From assembly GCA_006386115.1 (NCBI GenBank), contig VFIW01000082.1:1-64000 (forward strand): DNA of 64,000 bases, given 5' to 3'. The notes beneath the pieces are model-generated. The model was not told the origin of the DNA, made no database searches, and was given only the letters and a program-made list of their open reading frames with translations. Shown piece by piece: positions 42,262 through 52,941 of this stretch. The position numbers and the translations under genes are program-made. The first letter of the stretch is position 1, and every line of letters begins with the position of its first letter. Origin of the DNA: Globisporangium splendens (lineage: Eukaryota > Oomycota > Peronosporomycetes > Pythiales > Pythiaceae).

Positions 42262-43856
42262 TTAAACTCGATACAGCTTGATCAGTTCTCGAATTGGCGT
42301 GCGACACACGGGACACTCACACGACGTCTCCAGGATCTCCTCTGCGCAGCTCATGCACACCGCATTGTGGCCGCAGGGCACGCAGACGGCAGCCTGGGGG
42401 CCATCAAAGCAGACAATGCACTCGCCAATGGACGAATAGCTCGGTGCGCGACCGAAATTCACGACCGGTGATGCGGGTGCAGCAGCAGGTGAAGACGCAT
42501 TGTCGTGCTCCGAAGCAGAATGGCTGGACGGAGAGGGTAGTGAGGCTGAGTCGTCACCCTCATCCCAGTCTGGTGCAGACACAGGGAGCGCAGGGGAAGT
42601 CGCAGGTTCCAGCGGATCCGAAGGATGGTTCCCAGTCGTTTGCAATGACAACCAGATCGCTCGGCGGAGATCTGCCTCCTCCTGTTCTTGCGTGGTCGCT
42701 GTGGTGAATGCTGGGTAGTTGGAGAGAGGTGCAGCAGCTGCTGGCTTGGACTCACTTCGGTCGTAAGTCACTGCTGCTTGGGTCGGCGGAATCTGATATT
42801 GCTCTGCCGTTGGCAGCGCTACCACTGAGGCAGTTCTTTGTCCTTGCTGTAATGCATGGGGTGGTGGATTTAGCATCACGACCGGTTGGCCATACAGATT
42901 GGTTGCCCGAGTATGGAGTGACTGTCGTTGGTGGTCAAAGAAGCATTTCCACGCGTCATACCCAGCCTGATCCACGGCTGCAAACTGGAGCGGCTCCATC
43001 ACGATCGTCGAGTCATAATGACAATTTTCTTTCCGGTTGCCTCGGATCGAGAATGCAAAGTCCTTGCGGTTGAACCACTTTGTGTCTGTCGTTTCAGCCA
43101 TACCGGCACCGACCTGGTACAGGATAACTGATGACGGACACACTGGTCGTATGCCACAGGGTTTCATCGAGAACAGCGCGAGCTCCAGAATATCTGGCGC
43201 ACCACGTTCGAGCACGATGCAAAACCTTCGCTTCCACGAGCCAAGCGACGAGATGCCCGATACCATCGATAGCACATTGTCGCGCTCTTCATAGAGCCAT
43301 CCACTATAGACACAAAATTTCTATAGCAACAAGCACAAAGAGACCGGATTTTAGTTGCCATTGGTTGCGAGAAACAAAATGACGGGGTTATATGCTCTCC
43401 AACCTTTTCCAGTTCTTCAAGACACCGCTCGAATGACAGCGGGTGCGACTCGTCCTTCGATATCTTCTTGCGCACAAGGTCGAGCGGCGTGAGCGTGTCC
43501 AGATTCGTCTCGAACGGGAACACGTTCGGCACTTGGAGCAGGTACTGCACGACGTCGTCCTTGCCGCGCTTGCACGCCAAGTGGAGTGGCGTGTTGCCGC
43601 GGTAGTCCTTCGCGTTGCAGTTCGCGCCGGCGCCGACCAGCAGCTCCACGCACTCGCGGTGTCCGCGCAGTGCAGCCTCGGCGAGCGCAGCCCGGCCCGA
43701 GCAGGGCTCCTGCCACTCCATGTACTTGCGCGTCTCGGACGTGAGCTTCGCGATCGCCGTGCGCAGCGTGTGCGCGTCTCCGGATCGCGCCGCCTGCCAG
43801 AGCACCTGCTCCTCCGGGTAGATGCACTCCGCGAGCCAGCTGGCGACGTTGCCCAT
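42262..43856 (-). CDS. ankyrin-PH-RING finger protein 2 (two exons)
   Basis: Paralogue of the gene at 40220 on the opposite strand. Exon 1 is 43404-43856 (MGNVASWLAE, again a myristoylation-type start; ankyrin repeats GNTPLHLACKRGKDDVVQYL). The intron is 43321-43403. Exon 2 is 42262-43320, with a PH-like domain (FCVYSGWLYEERDNVLSM), a UIM-like segment (EEADLRRAIWLSLQT), an acidic linker and a C-terminal C3HC4 RING (CIVCFDG..CVPCGHNAVCMSC..CPVC). The first intron sits at the same position as in copy 1; the other three introns of copy 1 are absent. Confidence 0.88.
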
Positions 43857-45175
43857 GATGCCTCCTGTGCTTGTTGCCTGTGTGGTTGATGGCGAGAAGG
43901 TTGACTTGTGGCGACTTGCTTGGCTTGGGAAGAAAAATGACAGATGGCAGGCAGGAATGATGGTAAGTGACGACACGGAATGATGTTAAAAGAGTCGCAC
44001 GAGATCGGGGTTCAATTGCATCCTCTCCACATTTCTGTGCAGGTCTGCGAAGACGAAGAGCGAATGGGCACCGCAGCCAATGCGATGGATCCGTTGGAAA
44101 TCCGTCCATTCGTGCATCATGATGGTGAGGCAGTATGCGCATGGTCTGGTGGGAATATGCGCATCCGTTGAGAATTCCATCGATAACCCGGAGCTGTTCA
44201 GGGAAAAAAGAGCAATGACGCACTCAGATGCGCATGCATTCCTGCGTCAGTGTGGTGGTGGTGATGCTGTCCATCGCCTGGTCGGAGCAATTCGAATGGA
44301 GGGGAGCAAAAGAGCGATTGATGTGCAAACATTCCGGCGTGTTTTGGTCTTCATTCCACATTTGTGCATGGAAACTGAGAATGGTTCCAGAATCATAAAA
44401 GTTGAACTCTGAGTTCTGGTTCTCAGATACATACCGGCATTGTGTATACTCTGTCGTTCGCTATACAGTCCTGCAAAGATGTCATCCGGCAAGAATTTGC
44501 AGTTCACCACCCTTTTTTTTTTCCGCGCGACTCAGTTACCGCGTGTGCGAAATTCCACGGTTCGCGGCAGTGATTATTGTGGACAGTGGCTGTAGGAACG
44601 GCCAGTGGAGAAAGAAGAAAACGATGCTTCTTCCATGCTTGAGCATTCGTGCGCTAGAATCATGCTATTCCTGCCTAAAGAGCAGCATTTGCGCGCTTGG
44701 CTTGCATTGTTGCTGCTGTCTCGTGATCCTGATCGGATGTTCACAGTACTAGATGCGTTCGTTTGTTGATCGCGGGTGCAGCTCCCCAGCTGGTCTCCGG
44801 ATGTAAAAGTGGTGTGTGTAGAGGCTCGCCAGTCCCACTCATCTCCACCAAAATATGGTTCCGAACACCAATTCTCACACTATATCCACTCTCAAGAGTT
44901 TCCACACACTTCACTTCAGCAGAATTATCGATGCATGACGTATCATAGTATACGATTTTATCCAAGCTTGTCATACTCGATATAGCGAGGAAACGCTGTC
45001 TGAACTCCCGTTCCAGTCAGTCCGCCCCATCGTCCCTGCCGCTGCGAACGTTCCGCCTGCGCATACACAACGCATTGAGCTTCGCTTGCGGCAGCTCTCT
45101 ATATCGACACTCGCCCCCCTCACGCATATATCTCACGGTATATACGTACGCGCGCATCTACGCCGCTACCTCATC
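43857..45175. other. intergenic region, no gene recognised
   Basis: 1.3 kb between the second ankyrin-PH-RING gene (reading left) and the PDZ gene (reading right). Short open frames have no protein-like composition. A T9 run near 44514 is the only simple feature. Confidence 0.5.
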
Positions 45176-45886
45176 ATGGGCTTTTTCTCGAGCATCAAGA
45201 AGAAGACGCGCGCCGAGAGCGCATCCGCGACCGACCGCTCGCTCGCGGCGTCGCAGATCGTGGCCTCCTCGCAAGCCGCGCCGTCGCGGTACGCCACGTA
45301 CGAGTATGTCGGCGGTGAGTTTGGCATCACGTTCCAGCGTTCCAAGTCGAAATACGTCGACGCCGCTGGCCCCACGCGCATCCAGTGGCGGAAAGAGCAG
45401 CGCCTCGGCATCACGTTCGTGGAGAAAGTAGGCGGCGGCATCGTCGTCAAGAGCGCCGACGGTGCGTCGTCGGAGGTGTCGATTGGCCAGGAACTGATCG
45501 GCGTGAACGGCGCACCCGTCGTGGGACTCGATTTCGTGAGCGTCATGGACAAACTCAAGTCCGCGTCGTCGCCGTGTCAGCTGGATTTCACACCGCCGCC
45601 CTCACCCATCGTGGTCTCCGAGGTGCTGGACGTCGTGACGATCGCGCATGGCGTGGAGAAAGGCATGGTGCTGCAGTCTGTGAACGGCGTGAGCATGATC
45701 GGCGCGTCGCTCGTGGACGTCAACAACGCTGTGATCAAAGCCGACGAGCGCCGTCCGGCCGTGCTCAAGTTCGCGCCGCCCATTGAGATCAAGAACCGCA
45801 TGCTCACACGAAGCGACTCGGCACCCAAGTCCGGTCTGCGCAACACCGCATGCGTCGCGGCCGTGGTCGCTGTACTGGCCGTCTAA
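45176..45886 (+). CDS. double PDZ-like domain protein, N-myristoylation start and hydrophobic C-terminus
   Basis: 236 aa from ATG 45176; in-frame codons upstream are treated as leader. The N-terminus MGFFSSIKKKTRA has Gly2 and Ser6 with following lysines, typical of N-myristoylated proteins. Two PDZ-like units follow: the first with LGITFVEKVGGGIVVKSADG, then IGQELIGVNGAPVVGLDF; the second with VVTIAHGVEKGMVLQSVNGV. The last 14 residues (NTACVAAVVAVLAV) are hydrophobic and contain a Cys. A membrane-attached adaptor is inferred; partners unknown. No intron. Confidence 0.7.
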   Translation: MGFFSSIKKKTRAESASATDRSLAASQIVASSQAAPSRYATYEYVGGEFGITFQRSKSKYVDAAGPTRIQWRKEQRLGITFVEKVGGGIVVKSADGASSEVSIGQELIGVNGAPVVGLDFVSVMDKLKSASSPCQLDFTPPPSPIVVSEVLDVVTIAHGVEKGMVLQSVNGVSMIGASLVDVNNAVIKADERRPAVLKFAPPIEIKNRMLTRSDSAPKSGLRNTACVAAVVAVLAV

Positions 45887-45964
45887 TCTGCTGATTATGA
45901 TGGCATAAAAGAAAGAGCAAGCGCAGCGAGGCATCGTGTATTTAAGCGTCGCGAGTGTGAGAAT

Positions 45965-45990
45965 GAGAGAGAGAGAGAGAGAGAGAGAGA
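45965..45990 (+). repeat. (GA)13 microsatellite
   Basis: Uninterrupted GA dinucleotide repeat in the 3' flank of the PDZ gene. Confidence 0.95.
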
Positions 45991-46358
45991 AAGAAAGATC
46001 GAGTGTATGTGTGCGCATGTTGGAGGAGAATGTGTGGTGGAGGGAGGTAAATGACACAAATGTAGCATCAAAGCAGCACACGTTAGCCTCGTCCATGCTT
46101 GGCACCCTCCCAACTGTGTGTGCATGAAAGGGTACAAAACGGTCTCGAACACTCTATCTTGTCCGTTAATGATAAATAAAGACGTCTTCGTTGGCTGATA
46201 TTTTCATCCCGACGCTCTGATTGGTTGAAATGTCTTTTTCCTTTTCGCCCCTCCCCTTGTGCTTCTGTGTGAATCTTCGGAAAGCTCGCTCTCATTCCCC
46301 ATCTTTGATACAAGAGAAACAAACAAGCGCCACTAGAAGAGAACAAGAGAATAAGAAG

Positions 46359-47410
46359 ATGGCGCCGAGTCTCGTGAGCAAGTCGGTCACCGTCGTGCTC
46401 TTCGCGGTCGTCGTGCGCGTGTACTGGAACCCGCAAGAGGCGCTGCGGCTGCTCGGCAGCAGGGACGTCGACCTGCTCGCGCACGTTGTACGCTTCATGC
46501 TCACGCTGCTCACGTACTGCTTCGCGACGGCGTATGTGTCGTGGTTCTTCTATCTGGGCGCCGCGATTTTCATTCAGTCGGCGTGTTGGGTGCTCTACAT
46601 CTCGAAGGACCGCCACCTGGAGTTCTTGGGGTTGGACGAAGCCACGGAGAAGGAGTATCTGATGATTGGCGCGTCGATCTGCTACGCTGTGCTCGCCGCG
46701 ATCATCTTCTTTGGCGGTGACGCCGAGGAGAGATACCATTTCAAGTATGTGGTAGCGGTGTTTGTGTGCGTATATGTGTGGGTATATGTGCTGGATGGCT
46801 GATGTTTTCTCTATTGCTTGCGTGCACTTGCATTGACAGAAACCGTTTGACCACGTTTTACGAGAAGCACAACCCGGAAAAGATTAAGGAAGTGGACGCT
46901 TTGGTGAAGAAATACGAAGGTAACGAGCAGCTCTTGTTCACGCGCTTGCACCGCAAGTACAACGCGATGTCGGGCGAAGGGGACGTGGTCGACGGCAAGC
47001 GAGCGGTCTCGCGCGAGTTTGACGAGAGCGACTTCCTGTACGAGGAAGAGGAGGAAGAGGTGAAGTACGTCGAAGAAGAGGAGGAGGAGAAGGCGCAGGA
47101 AGCGGACAACGAGGAGAGCGCGAATGAACCGAGCGCCGCGGAAGGCAGCTCTGGTGACAGCGACGAAAACGACGATGGCTTCCAAGTCGTCAAAGCACCG
47201 CTGAGTCCAGTCTTTGCGGCTAAGCAGCCGTCGTCGCCGGTGTACGATGCGCCTGGCACGCCTCCAGGTCGCGCATTCACGTCGAACAAGTCGTCGCGCA
47301 TCCAAGCGGCCATCCAGGAAGCGCGCCGTTTGCAGGAAGAGCGCATCCAGCAGCGCATTGCCCAGTTGGAGGCCAAGGCGAACGCGAGTGCGCAGACCAG
47401 CGTCGAATAA
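46359..47410 (+). CDS. multi-pass membrane protein with acidic cytosolic tail (two exons)
   Basis: Exons 46359-46744 and 46840-47410, intron 95 bp (GTATGT..GACAG), phase-consistent. Exon 1 encodes about four membrane helices (e.g. SKSVTVVLFAVVVRVYW, FYLGAAIFIQSACWVLYI, ICYAVLAAIIFFGG). Exon 2 starts with a helical motif (LTTFYEKHNPEKIKEVDALV, then KKYEGNEQLLFTRLHRKY), resembling a short motif I associate with other eukaryotic proteins. A Glu-rich stretch and a coiled C-terminus follow. I do not recognise a named family. Localisation to an internal membrane is a guess. Confidence 0.65.
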
Positions 47411-48126
47411 GCAGACACACGACCCAATCCATATAAAAAAGACGCATGCATTTACGGTTTATGGCTGACGGTTCGCTTGGCTGTGGAAAGCAAGACGCGG
47501 ATACGCTCTACAGTTGCATCTTTCATTCGTTGCACTCGTCACCATTTTGAACCCACCGAGTCTGTTTCTAGGACATGAAGTGCAATGTGTCCTATATATT
47601 TGATTTAAATTAGGGCGCTAGCATGATTTGTGTGACCTTCTTGAGGTACCGCACATAAACCAGGGATGGCTGTTCTGCGGTGAGATCCCTTTCTATGCCA
47701 CCACTTTGATTGCCAATCCTGCTCACACAACAAAATGGCACATAAATTAGTCGAATTCTGATGTCATTTAGCAATTCCCTCCAAAACTTGCTATCCTAGT
47801 TGGACATCCCATACTATATCCCTGTGAGAAACCGATCTAAACTTTGTCAGTCCTGATTTACTAGCAGTTTCTATTTTTACCAACCGAAAACTTCAACTGA
47901 CCCATGCCTTTCAGACCCGCACACTTGAACCCACCCGTGAGCCACTCGCTCGCTCGTGCATTCTTTCCCCCATATGTTCGAGCCTTTCGTCGACGCCTCA
48001 AGACGCTCATTGTCCCATTTGGAGCCAAGCGCGCAAGCAGAAAGCAGATCGACGGCCCAAGACCCTCCCTCGCTCTCCCTTCCTCTATCCACCGCTCCCC
48101 CTGGTCCCTATCGCGTACCCAGCAGC
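47411..48126. other. intergenic region before the dipeptidyl peptidase gene
   Basis: No gene recognised. The reading frame of the peptidase is open back to about 47956, with an in-frame ATG at 47974 that could be an alternative start. Confidence 0.5.
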
Positions 48127-50448
48127 ATGTCGCAGCCCGACCTGATCCCCCTCGAAGACGTCGCGACGATGCCTGCGCCGGGCCTCAACTTCCCCGTGAA
48201 CGTGAGCTTCAGCCCCGACTCGCAGCTCGTGGCGTTCCTGCACTCGCAGCAGAACCAGCTCACGCGCCAGCTCTACGCGCTCGACGTGCACTCGAAGCGC
48301 ATCGAGCTGCTCGCGTCGCCGCCCAACCAGGGCAACACGGAGGTGAATCTGTCGCTCGAGGAGAAGTTGCGCCGCGAGCGCCAGCGCCAGATGGGCGTCG
48401 GCATCACGTCGTACTCGTTTAGCCCCGCGCCTCTCTCCAAGCGCATCTTGTACCCGATCCAGGGCGATTTGTACATCCAGGAGCAACCCGGTGCCGAGTT
48501 GCGCCTGCTCTTTGACAAAACCACGACGGGCGTCGCGGGCGGCGTCATCGATCCGCAGTTCTCGCCTGACGGCCGATGGATCGCGTTCGTGCAGGACAAG
48601 GAAGTGTACGTGATCTCGAGCGAAGTGAGTCCTCTCGGCTCGCAGATCGCCGTGCAGCTCACGACGGGTGCGCGCGGCCACGACGGCAAGACGAACGGGC
48701 TCGCGTGCTTCCTCACCCAGGAGGAGTTGAGTCGTTTCCGCGGCTTTTGGTGGTCGCCCGACAGCACGCACATCGCGTTTGAAGAAATCGACGAGAGCAA
48801 CATTGAGAAGTTCCGCATCATGCACTCCGGAAGCGATGCGGTGGGCGATGTGGCCCAGGAAGACCACCGATACCCGTTCGCGGGCGGCGTGAACCCACTA
48901 CGACGCCTGGGCGTCATCCCCGTGCGCACGTCGGCGACGCAGCCGATGGGCACGCCCGTGTGGATGGACTTTGGCGCCGACACGGACTACTACGTGAGCC
49001 GCGTCAACTGGCTGCCCGACCAATCGCTTGGCGTGCAGAAGCTTAACCGCCTGCAGACCGAAGTGACGTTCTTGCGCTTTGACACCGTCACGGGCCAGTC
49101 GAACGTGCTGATCCACGAGAGCAACCCGGTGTGGGTGAACGCCAACTACTTGTACCGCAACATCGAGTCCGAGAACAAGCAGACGTTCCGCTTCATCTGG
49201 GGCTCGGAGCGCACGGGCTTCATGCACTTGTACCTGTACGAATACGTGCACGGCGCGAGTGGCGCGCAGCTGCTTGGCGCGCTCACGGGCGGTGACTGGT
49301 GCGTCGAATCGATTGACGGCATCGACCTGAGCCAAGGCAAAGTGTACTTCAGCGGCACAGCCGACTCGCCGCTCGAGCGCCACTTGTACGTGGCGTCGCT
49401 GTACCCGGGCCAGAGTTTGCTCAAGCCTGTGCGTCTCACGAGCGCCGAGGGTATGCACTCGATCGTCATGGACAGCGCGTGCCGAACGTTCGTCGACGTG
49501 TACAGCAACCTCTCGACGCCTCCAACGGCGCGTGTGTACAATGTGCCGACGTCCGATGCCGAATGCACGTTGGCTCAGGCTGCGCTGTTCCAACTCATGG
49601 AGGAATCGGCGTTTGCGTTGCACGACGAAGTCGAGTCGCGTGTGACCCATTTGGCGTCGCAGGGCAAGCTGTCACCACCAGAGATCATCTCGTTCCCGAC
49701 TCGCGACGGCGCTGAGACGCTCTATGGCGCCGTGTACTTGCCAGACGCTGCGCGGTACGGCCCAGGTCCGTACCCGACGCTCGTGAGCGTCTACGGTGGG
49801 CCACACGTGCAGCGCGTGGCGCGGATGTGGGCCATGACGGTCGACATGCGCGCCCAGCGTTTCCGTGACATGGGCTACGCCGTGCTCAAGGTCGATAACC
49901 GCGGCAGCTTCCGTCGCGGCTCGGCGTTCGAAGGTGCGATTAAGCACCGTATGGGCACGGTCGAGATCTTGGATCAGCAGGACGGTGTCGCCAAGCTCGT
50001 GTCCGACGGCGTGACGCTGTCTGGCCGCGTGGGCATCTACGGCTGGAGCTACGGTGGATACATGTCGGCGATCAGTCTGATGAAGGCCCCCGAGACGTTC
50101 AAGCTGGCGATCGCAGGTGCCCCCGTCACGAGCTGGGACGGCTACGACTCGTGCTACACGGAGCGATACATGTCGACGCCGCAGCTGAACCCGGACGGCT
50201 ACCGCGAAGGCTCGGTCATGGAGGTCGTGCCGCAGATGCTTACGTCCCAGAAGCTGCTGCTGATCCACGGACTCATTGATGAGAACGTGCACTTCCGTCA
50301 CACGGCGCGACTCATCAGTGCGCTGATCACGGCGCGCAAGCACTACGACCTGCTGCTGTTCCCGGGCGAACGCCACTCACCACGGTCACTAGAAGACCGC
50401 ATCTACATGGAGCAGCGCATCGCCGAGTACGTGGTCGCCAACTTGTAA
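48127..50448 (+). CDS. prolyl oligopeptidase family S9 peptidase, DPP IV/DPP8-9 type
   Basis: 773 aa from ATG 48127; an in-frame ATG at 47974 would add 51 residues. The N-terminal half is a beta-propeller. The C-terminal alpha/beta-hydrolase domain has the nucleophile motif GWSYGGYMS, the Asp in LIDENVHF and the His in ERHSPRS, plus YGGPHVQ for the oxyanion region. No signal peptide is evident, which favours the cytosolic DPP8/9 type removing X-Pro dipeptides from N-termini. The conserved EE pair that holds the substrate amino group may be the Glu residues in AFEEIDESN. No intron. Confidence 0.92.
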   Translation: MSQPDLIPLEDVATMPAPGLNFPVNVSFSPDSQLVAFLHSQQNQLTRQLYALDVHSKRIELLASPPNQGNTEVNLSLEEKLRRERQRQMGVGITSYSFSPAPLSKRILYPIQGDLYIQEQPGAELRLLFDKTTTGVAGGVIDPQFSPDGRWIAFVQDKEVYVISSEVSPLGSQIAVQLTTGARGHDGKTNGLACFLTQEELSRFRGFWWSPDSTHIAFEEIDESNIEKFRIMHSGSDAVGDVAQEDHRYPFAGGVNPLRRLGVIPVRTSATQPMGTPVWMDFGADTDYYVSRVNWLPDQSLGVQKLNRLQTEVTFLRFDTVTGQSNVLIHESNPVWVNANYLYRNIESENKQTFRFIWGSERTGFMHLYLYEYVHGASGAQLLGALTGGDWCVESIDGIDLSQGKVYFSGTADSPLERHLYVASLYPGQSLLKPVRLTSAEGMHSIVMDSACRTFVDVYSNLSTPPTARVYNVPTSDAECTLAQAALFQLMEESAFALHDEVESRVTHLASQGKLSPPEIISFPTRDGAETLYGAVYLPDAARYGPGPYPTLVSVYGGPHVQRVARMWAMTVDMRAQRFRDMGYAVLKVDNRGSFRRGSAFEGAIKHRMGTVEILDQQDGVAKLVSDGVTLSGRVGIYGWSYGGYMSAISLMKAPETFKLAIAGAPVTSWDGYDSCYTERYMSTPQLNPDGYREGSVMEVVPQMLTSQKLLLIHGLIDENVHFRHTARLISALITARKHYDLLLFPGERHSPRSLEDRIYMEQRIAEYVVANL

Positions 50449-50925
50449 TCAATCAGTCATCAACAGCGGGAACAAGGAACCGGAAAGAGAGACGATCATA
50501 GGAACGCATCAAGAATGAATAGATGATATACACGCAAATGCCAGAAGAATGGAGTGGATCGAGAGGGAAAAGCTTGTGGCAGATACACACACACACACCA
50601 AGGTATTTTTTTATATGAGTGGTTTGTCTATTGTGAAAGCAGCTTTCTCCTTTTATGTCATGCTTGTAGAGCTTCATAAAGTACAGATATGCTTGCATTT
50701 GGGAATGCGTGCAATGACTTGAGGTCGAGCATTGCACGCCGTTGAGTAGATACGAACTGGTCAGGCTTTGGGTCGGACGTTTGTGGTTGCCGTGACCAAA
50801 TACCAGACTTGCCAGAAAGTTGCAAAATGCATTGGGTCTGGAAGTGACCAAATCAATGTGCAATTGTGAAAAGCGCACGCATATGAATGAATGCAAAGAT
50901 CGTGTTTCTGATCTCAAATTACACC

Positions 50926-52668
50926 TTACGCTTCGAAGTGGCGGTCGCTGCCTTCTCCTTCGGACGAATTGTCGTGTGCGCGCTCATTCTCCTCCTCGTC
51001 GTCGTCGTCACTGGAAATGCCGTCTGACTCGTCCGATCCGTCATCGTCATCACGCGCGTCATCGTCGTCACCATCATCGCTGTCGGAAAGCACGCCGTCC
51101 AGTGCTGGCGGCTCTGGGAGGTTCAGGATACTCTCTCTGCGTTTCGATGTACTGGTTCTTCGGTGTCGAGTCGGATCGCCTAGTTTCTTTACATAATGGC
51201 GCGAGATCTCCTCGATGCTCGTCACAAACGTCTGGAGGTCTGGACGCGACGACGGTCCGCCTGGGAATGCAATCTGGAGCTCTTTGCTGAACTTTTCGGT
51301 CGGATTATTCGTCTTCGCGACAATATCGGGGCTCACTCCATGGACATTCCACATGCCTGGAGGGTACACCTCTCCAAGGTACGTTCTCCGAAAGTATTTC
51401 CAGAACATCTTCCAGTTTTCCGCCTGATACTCGATCTTGAGCTCGCCGCATCTCGATTTGATCTCGCGCGTGACCCACGCGATGCCCTGCGCCTTGATTT
51501 TGGCGGGATCAATGACCGTGAGCACATCGAGCACGCCTGACTCCATTGCCACGGACGCGGCCAGGTCCGTGATCCCCAACTTCTTCATTCTGCGACGCAC
51601 AGCATGCTTGAAGAAAAACAGACTCCCAGTCACATTAGCACTTGGGAATTTGGCTTTCGCGGCTGTATGCAGCCCACATTCGAAATCACAGACGATTTCC
51701 GCCGGATCAATCGCTTTGTCCGTCGCCTGTGCGATCAAGTGCAGCACATTTCGGTAGAGATCGGCCGTGCGGGACGTGCACAGCACGTAAAACACAGGCA
51801 CATGCAGCCCAGAGCCGCGATCGTGGACCATGAGCACCAGGCACTGCTTAAATGAACGCGGCACCGATCTCCGGAACGTCGTGTCAATAAACAGCGTCGT
51901 GCCGTGGTACTTGAGCAGGTAGATCAGGACCGGATGCGCCCACCCGATGACGCGTTCTGGCGTCTGCTTCCAATTCACAGACCTGCTCAGCTGGAACTGG
52001 AAAAAGTGGAGCTGCGGTTGGTCTTTGACTCGCGACAGCGGCGGCATCTCCAATTGACCAAGCATACTAGTAGTTGTTGTAGTAGCAACCGCCCCAGCAC
52101 CAGCACCAGAGCCCGCTGCACCCGCACCACTGGTTTCACCACCGGAAAAGTGCAGTTTGCGCGTCCGGTACACTCGGCTGATGACCTGTTGCCGCGTCAG
52201 ACCCTGCGTGACAACGTCGTCGCCTCTGCGGCTGGCGTAGAACTGGGCGTCGATGGCGTCCCAGACAGCGTGCGCCGTCAACGACGTGTCGCTGATCGCC
52301 AGCGTGTCGACCGCGCGCTTCATCTCCTTCTCCACGTTCACCGTCGTCGTCGAGACCACGACGTGGTCGTCCTGGCAAATGTGCGGGTGGAAGTTGACGT
52401 ACCCCTTGGCGCTGAATGAGAAGTCGACCTTGCCCTTGCAGCCCGTGCGACGGTACTGGCTGCACCGGTACGCGATCTTGCGCTGCGACGCGTACGCCTT
52501 CGTGTACTGGTAGCCCTGAAGGTGCATCGTCGTCGAGCCACTGCGCGACGACCGCGTGGCGTGGAGCGTGGGCACCACGTTAGCACTCGGGGACGCTGCT
52601 GCCTCATTCGTCTCCTCACGGCGCTTCTCGCGCTTGTCGCGGCCGCTGCCGCCGTCGCCTCTGTCCAT
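50926..52668 (-). CDS. FLYWCH/MULE transposase-like protein
   Basis: 580 aa, single exon. An N-terminal FLYWCH-type zinc finger (YRCSQYRRTGCKGKVDFSF.., HPHIC) binds DNA in this class. The central MULE-type DDE region has FIDTTFRRSVPRSF and VCDFECGL as the first two acidic positions; the third acidic residue cannot be placed safely. The C-terminus is a long Asp/Glu/Ser tail. No terminal inverted repeats or target duplication are obvious in the flanks, so this may be a domesticated transposase. Confidence 0.7.
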   Translation of the reverse strand: MDRGDGGSGRDKREKRREETNEAAASPSANVVPTLHATRSSRSGSTTMHLQGYQYTKAYASQRKIAYRCSQYRRTGCKGKVDFSFSAKGYVNFHPHICQDDHVVVSTTTVNVEKEMKRAVDTLAISDTSLTAHAVWDAIDAQFYASRRGDDVVTQGLTRQQVISRVYRTRKLHFSGGETSGAGAAGSGAGAGAVATTTTTSMLGQLEMPPLSRVKDQPQLHFFQFQLSRSVNWKQTPERVIGWAHPVLIYLLKYHGTTLFIDTTFRRSVPRSFKQCLVLMVHDRGSGLHVPVFYVLCTSRTADLYRNVLHLIAQATDKAIDPAEIVCDFECGLHTAAKAKFPSANVTGSLFFFKHAVRRRMKKLGITDLAASVAMESGVLDVLTVIDPAKIKAQGIAWVTREIKSRCGELKIEYQAENWKMFWKYFRRTYLGEVYPPGMWNVHGVSPDIVAKTNNPTEKFSKELQIAFPGGPSSRPDLQTFVTSIEEISRHYVKKLGDPTRHRRTSTSKRRESILNLPEPPALDGVLSDSDDGDDDDARDDDDGSDESDGISSDDDDEEENERAHDNSSEGEGSDRHFEA

Positions 52669-52941
52669 GTCTGCTTTTGGCTCGCAATTGGGTTGTGGCG
52701 GTTTGCTGCAACCAATGGGAGGAAAAACTCAGACCTGAGATAGAAATCTTAGGGGAACAGATCTATTTCTATTCTAAGCCAGACCGTACAAATAGTGAGA
52801 TGTCTGACCCAGAACCGGACCAGGTAAAAACAAAAGTTCGCACCATTTGCTTGGATTCAAGTTTGTGCAAAGTGTGCCTGCCTTGTGATATCTCGTTCTT
52901 TGTCTTTGTCTTTTTTTCTCGTCGTCTACATTTACTGTGGT

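Noticed and set aside
43980..44974. Short frames of 60-116 codons between the RING and PDZ genes
   Set aside because: No consistent composition, no splice-supported extension, no motifs.
48085..50376. Several 140-260 codon frames opposite the S9 peptidase
   Set aside because: Shadow frames of a GC-rich conserved gene; composition rich in Arg, His and Val and no motif.
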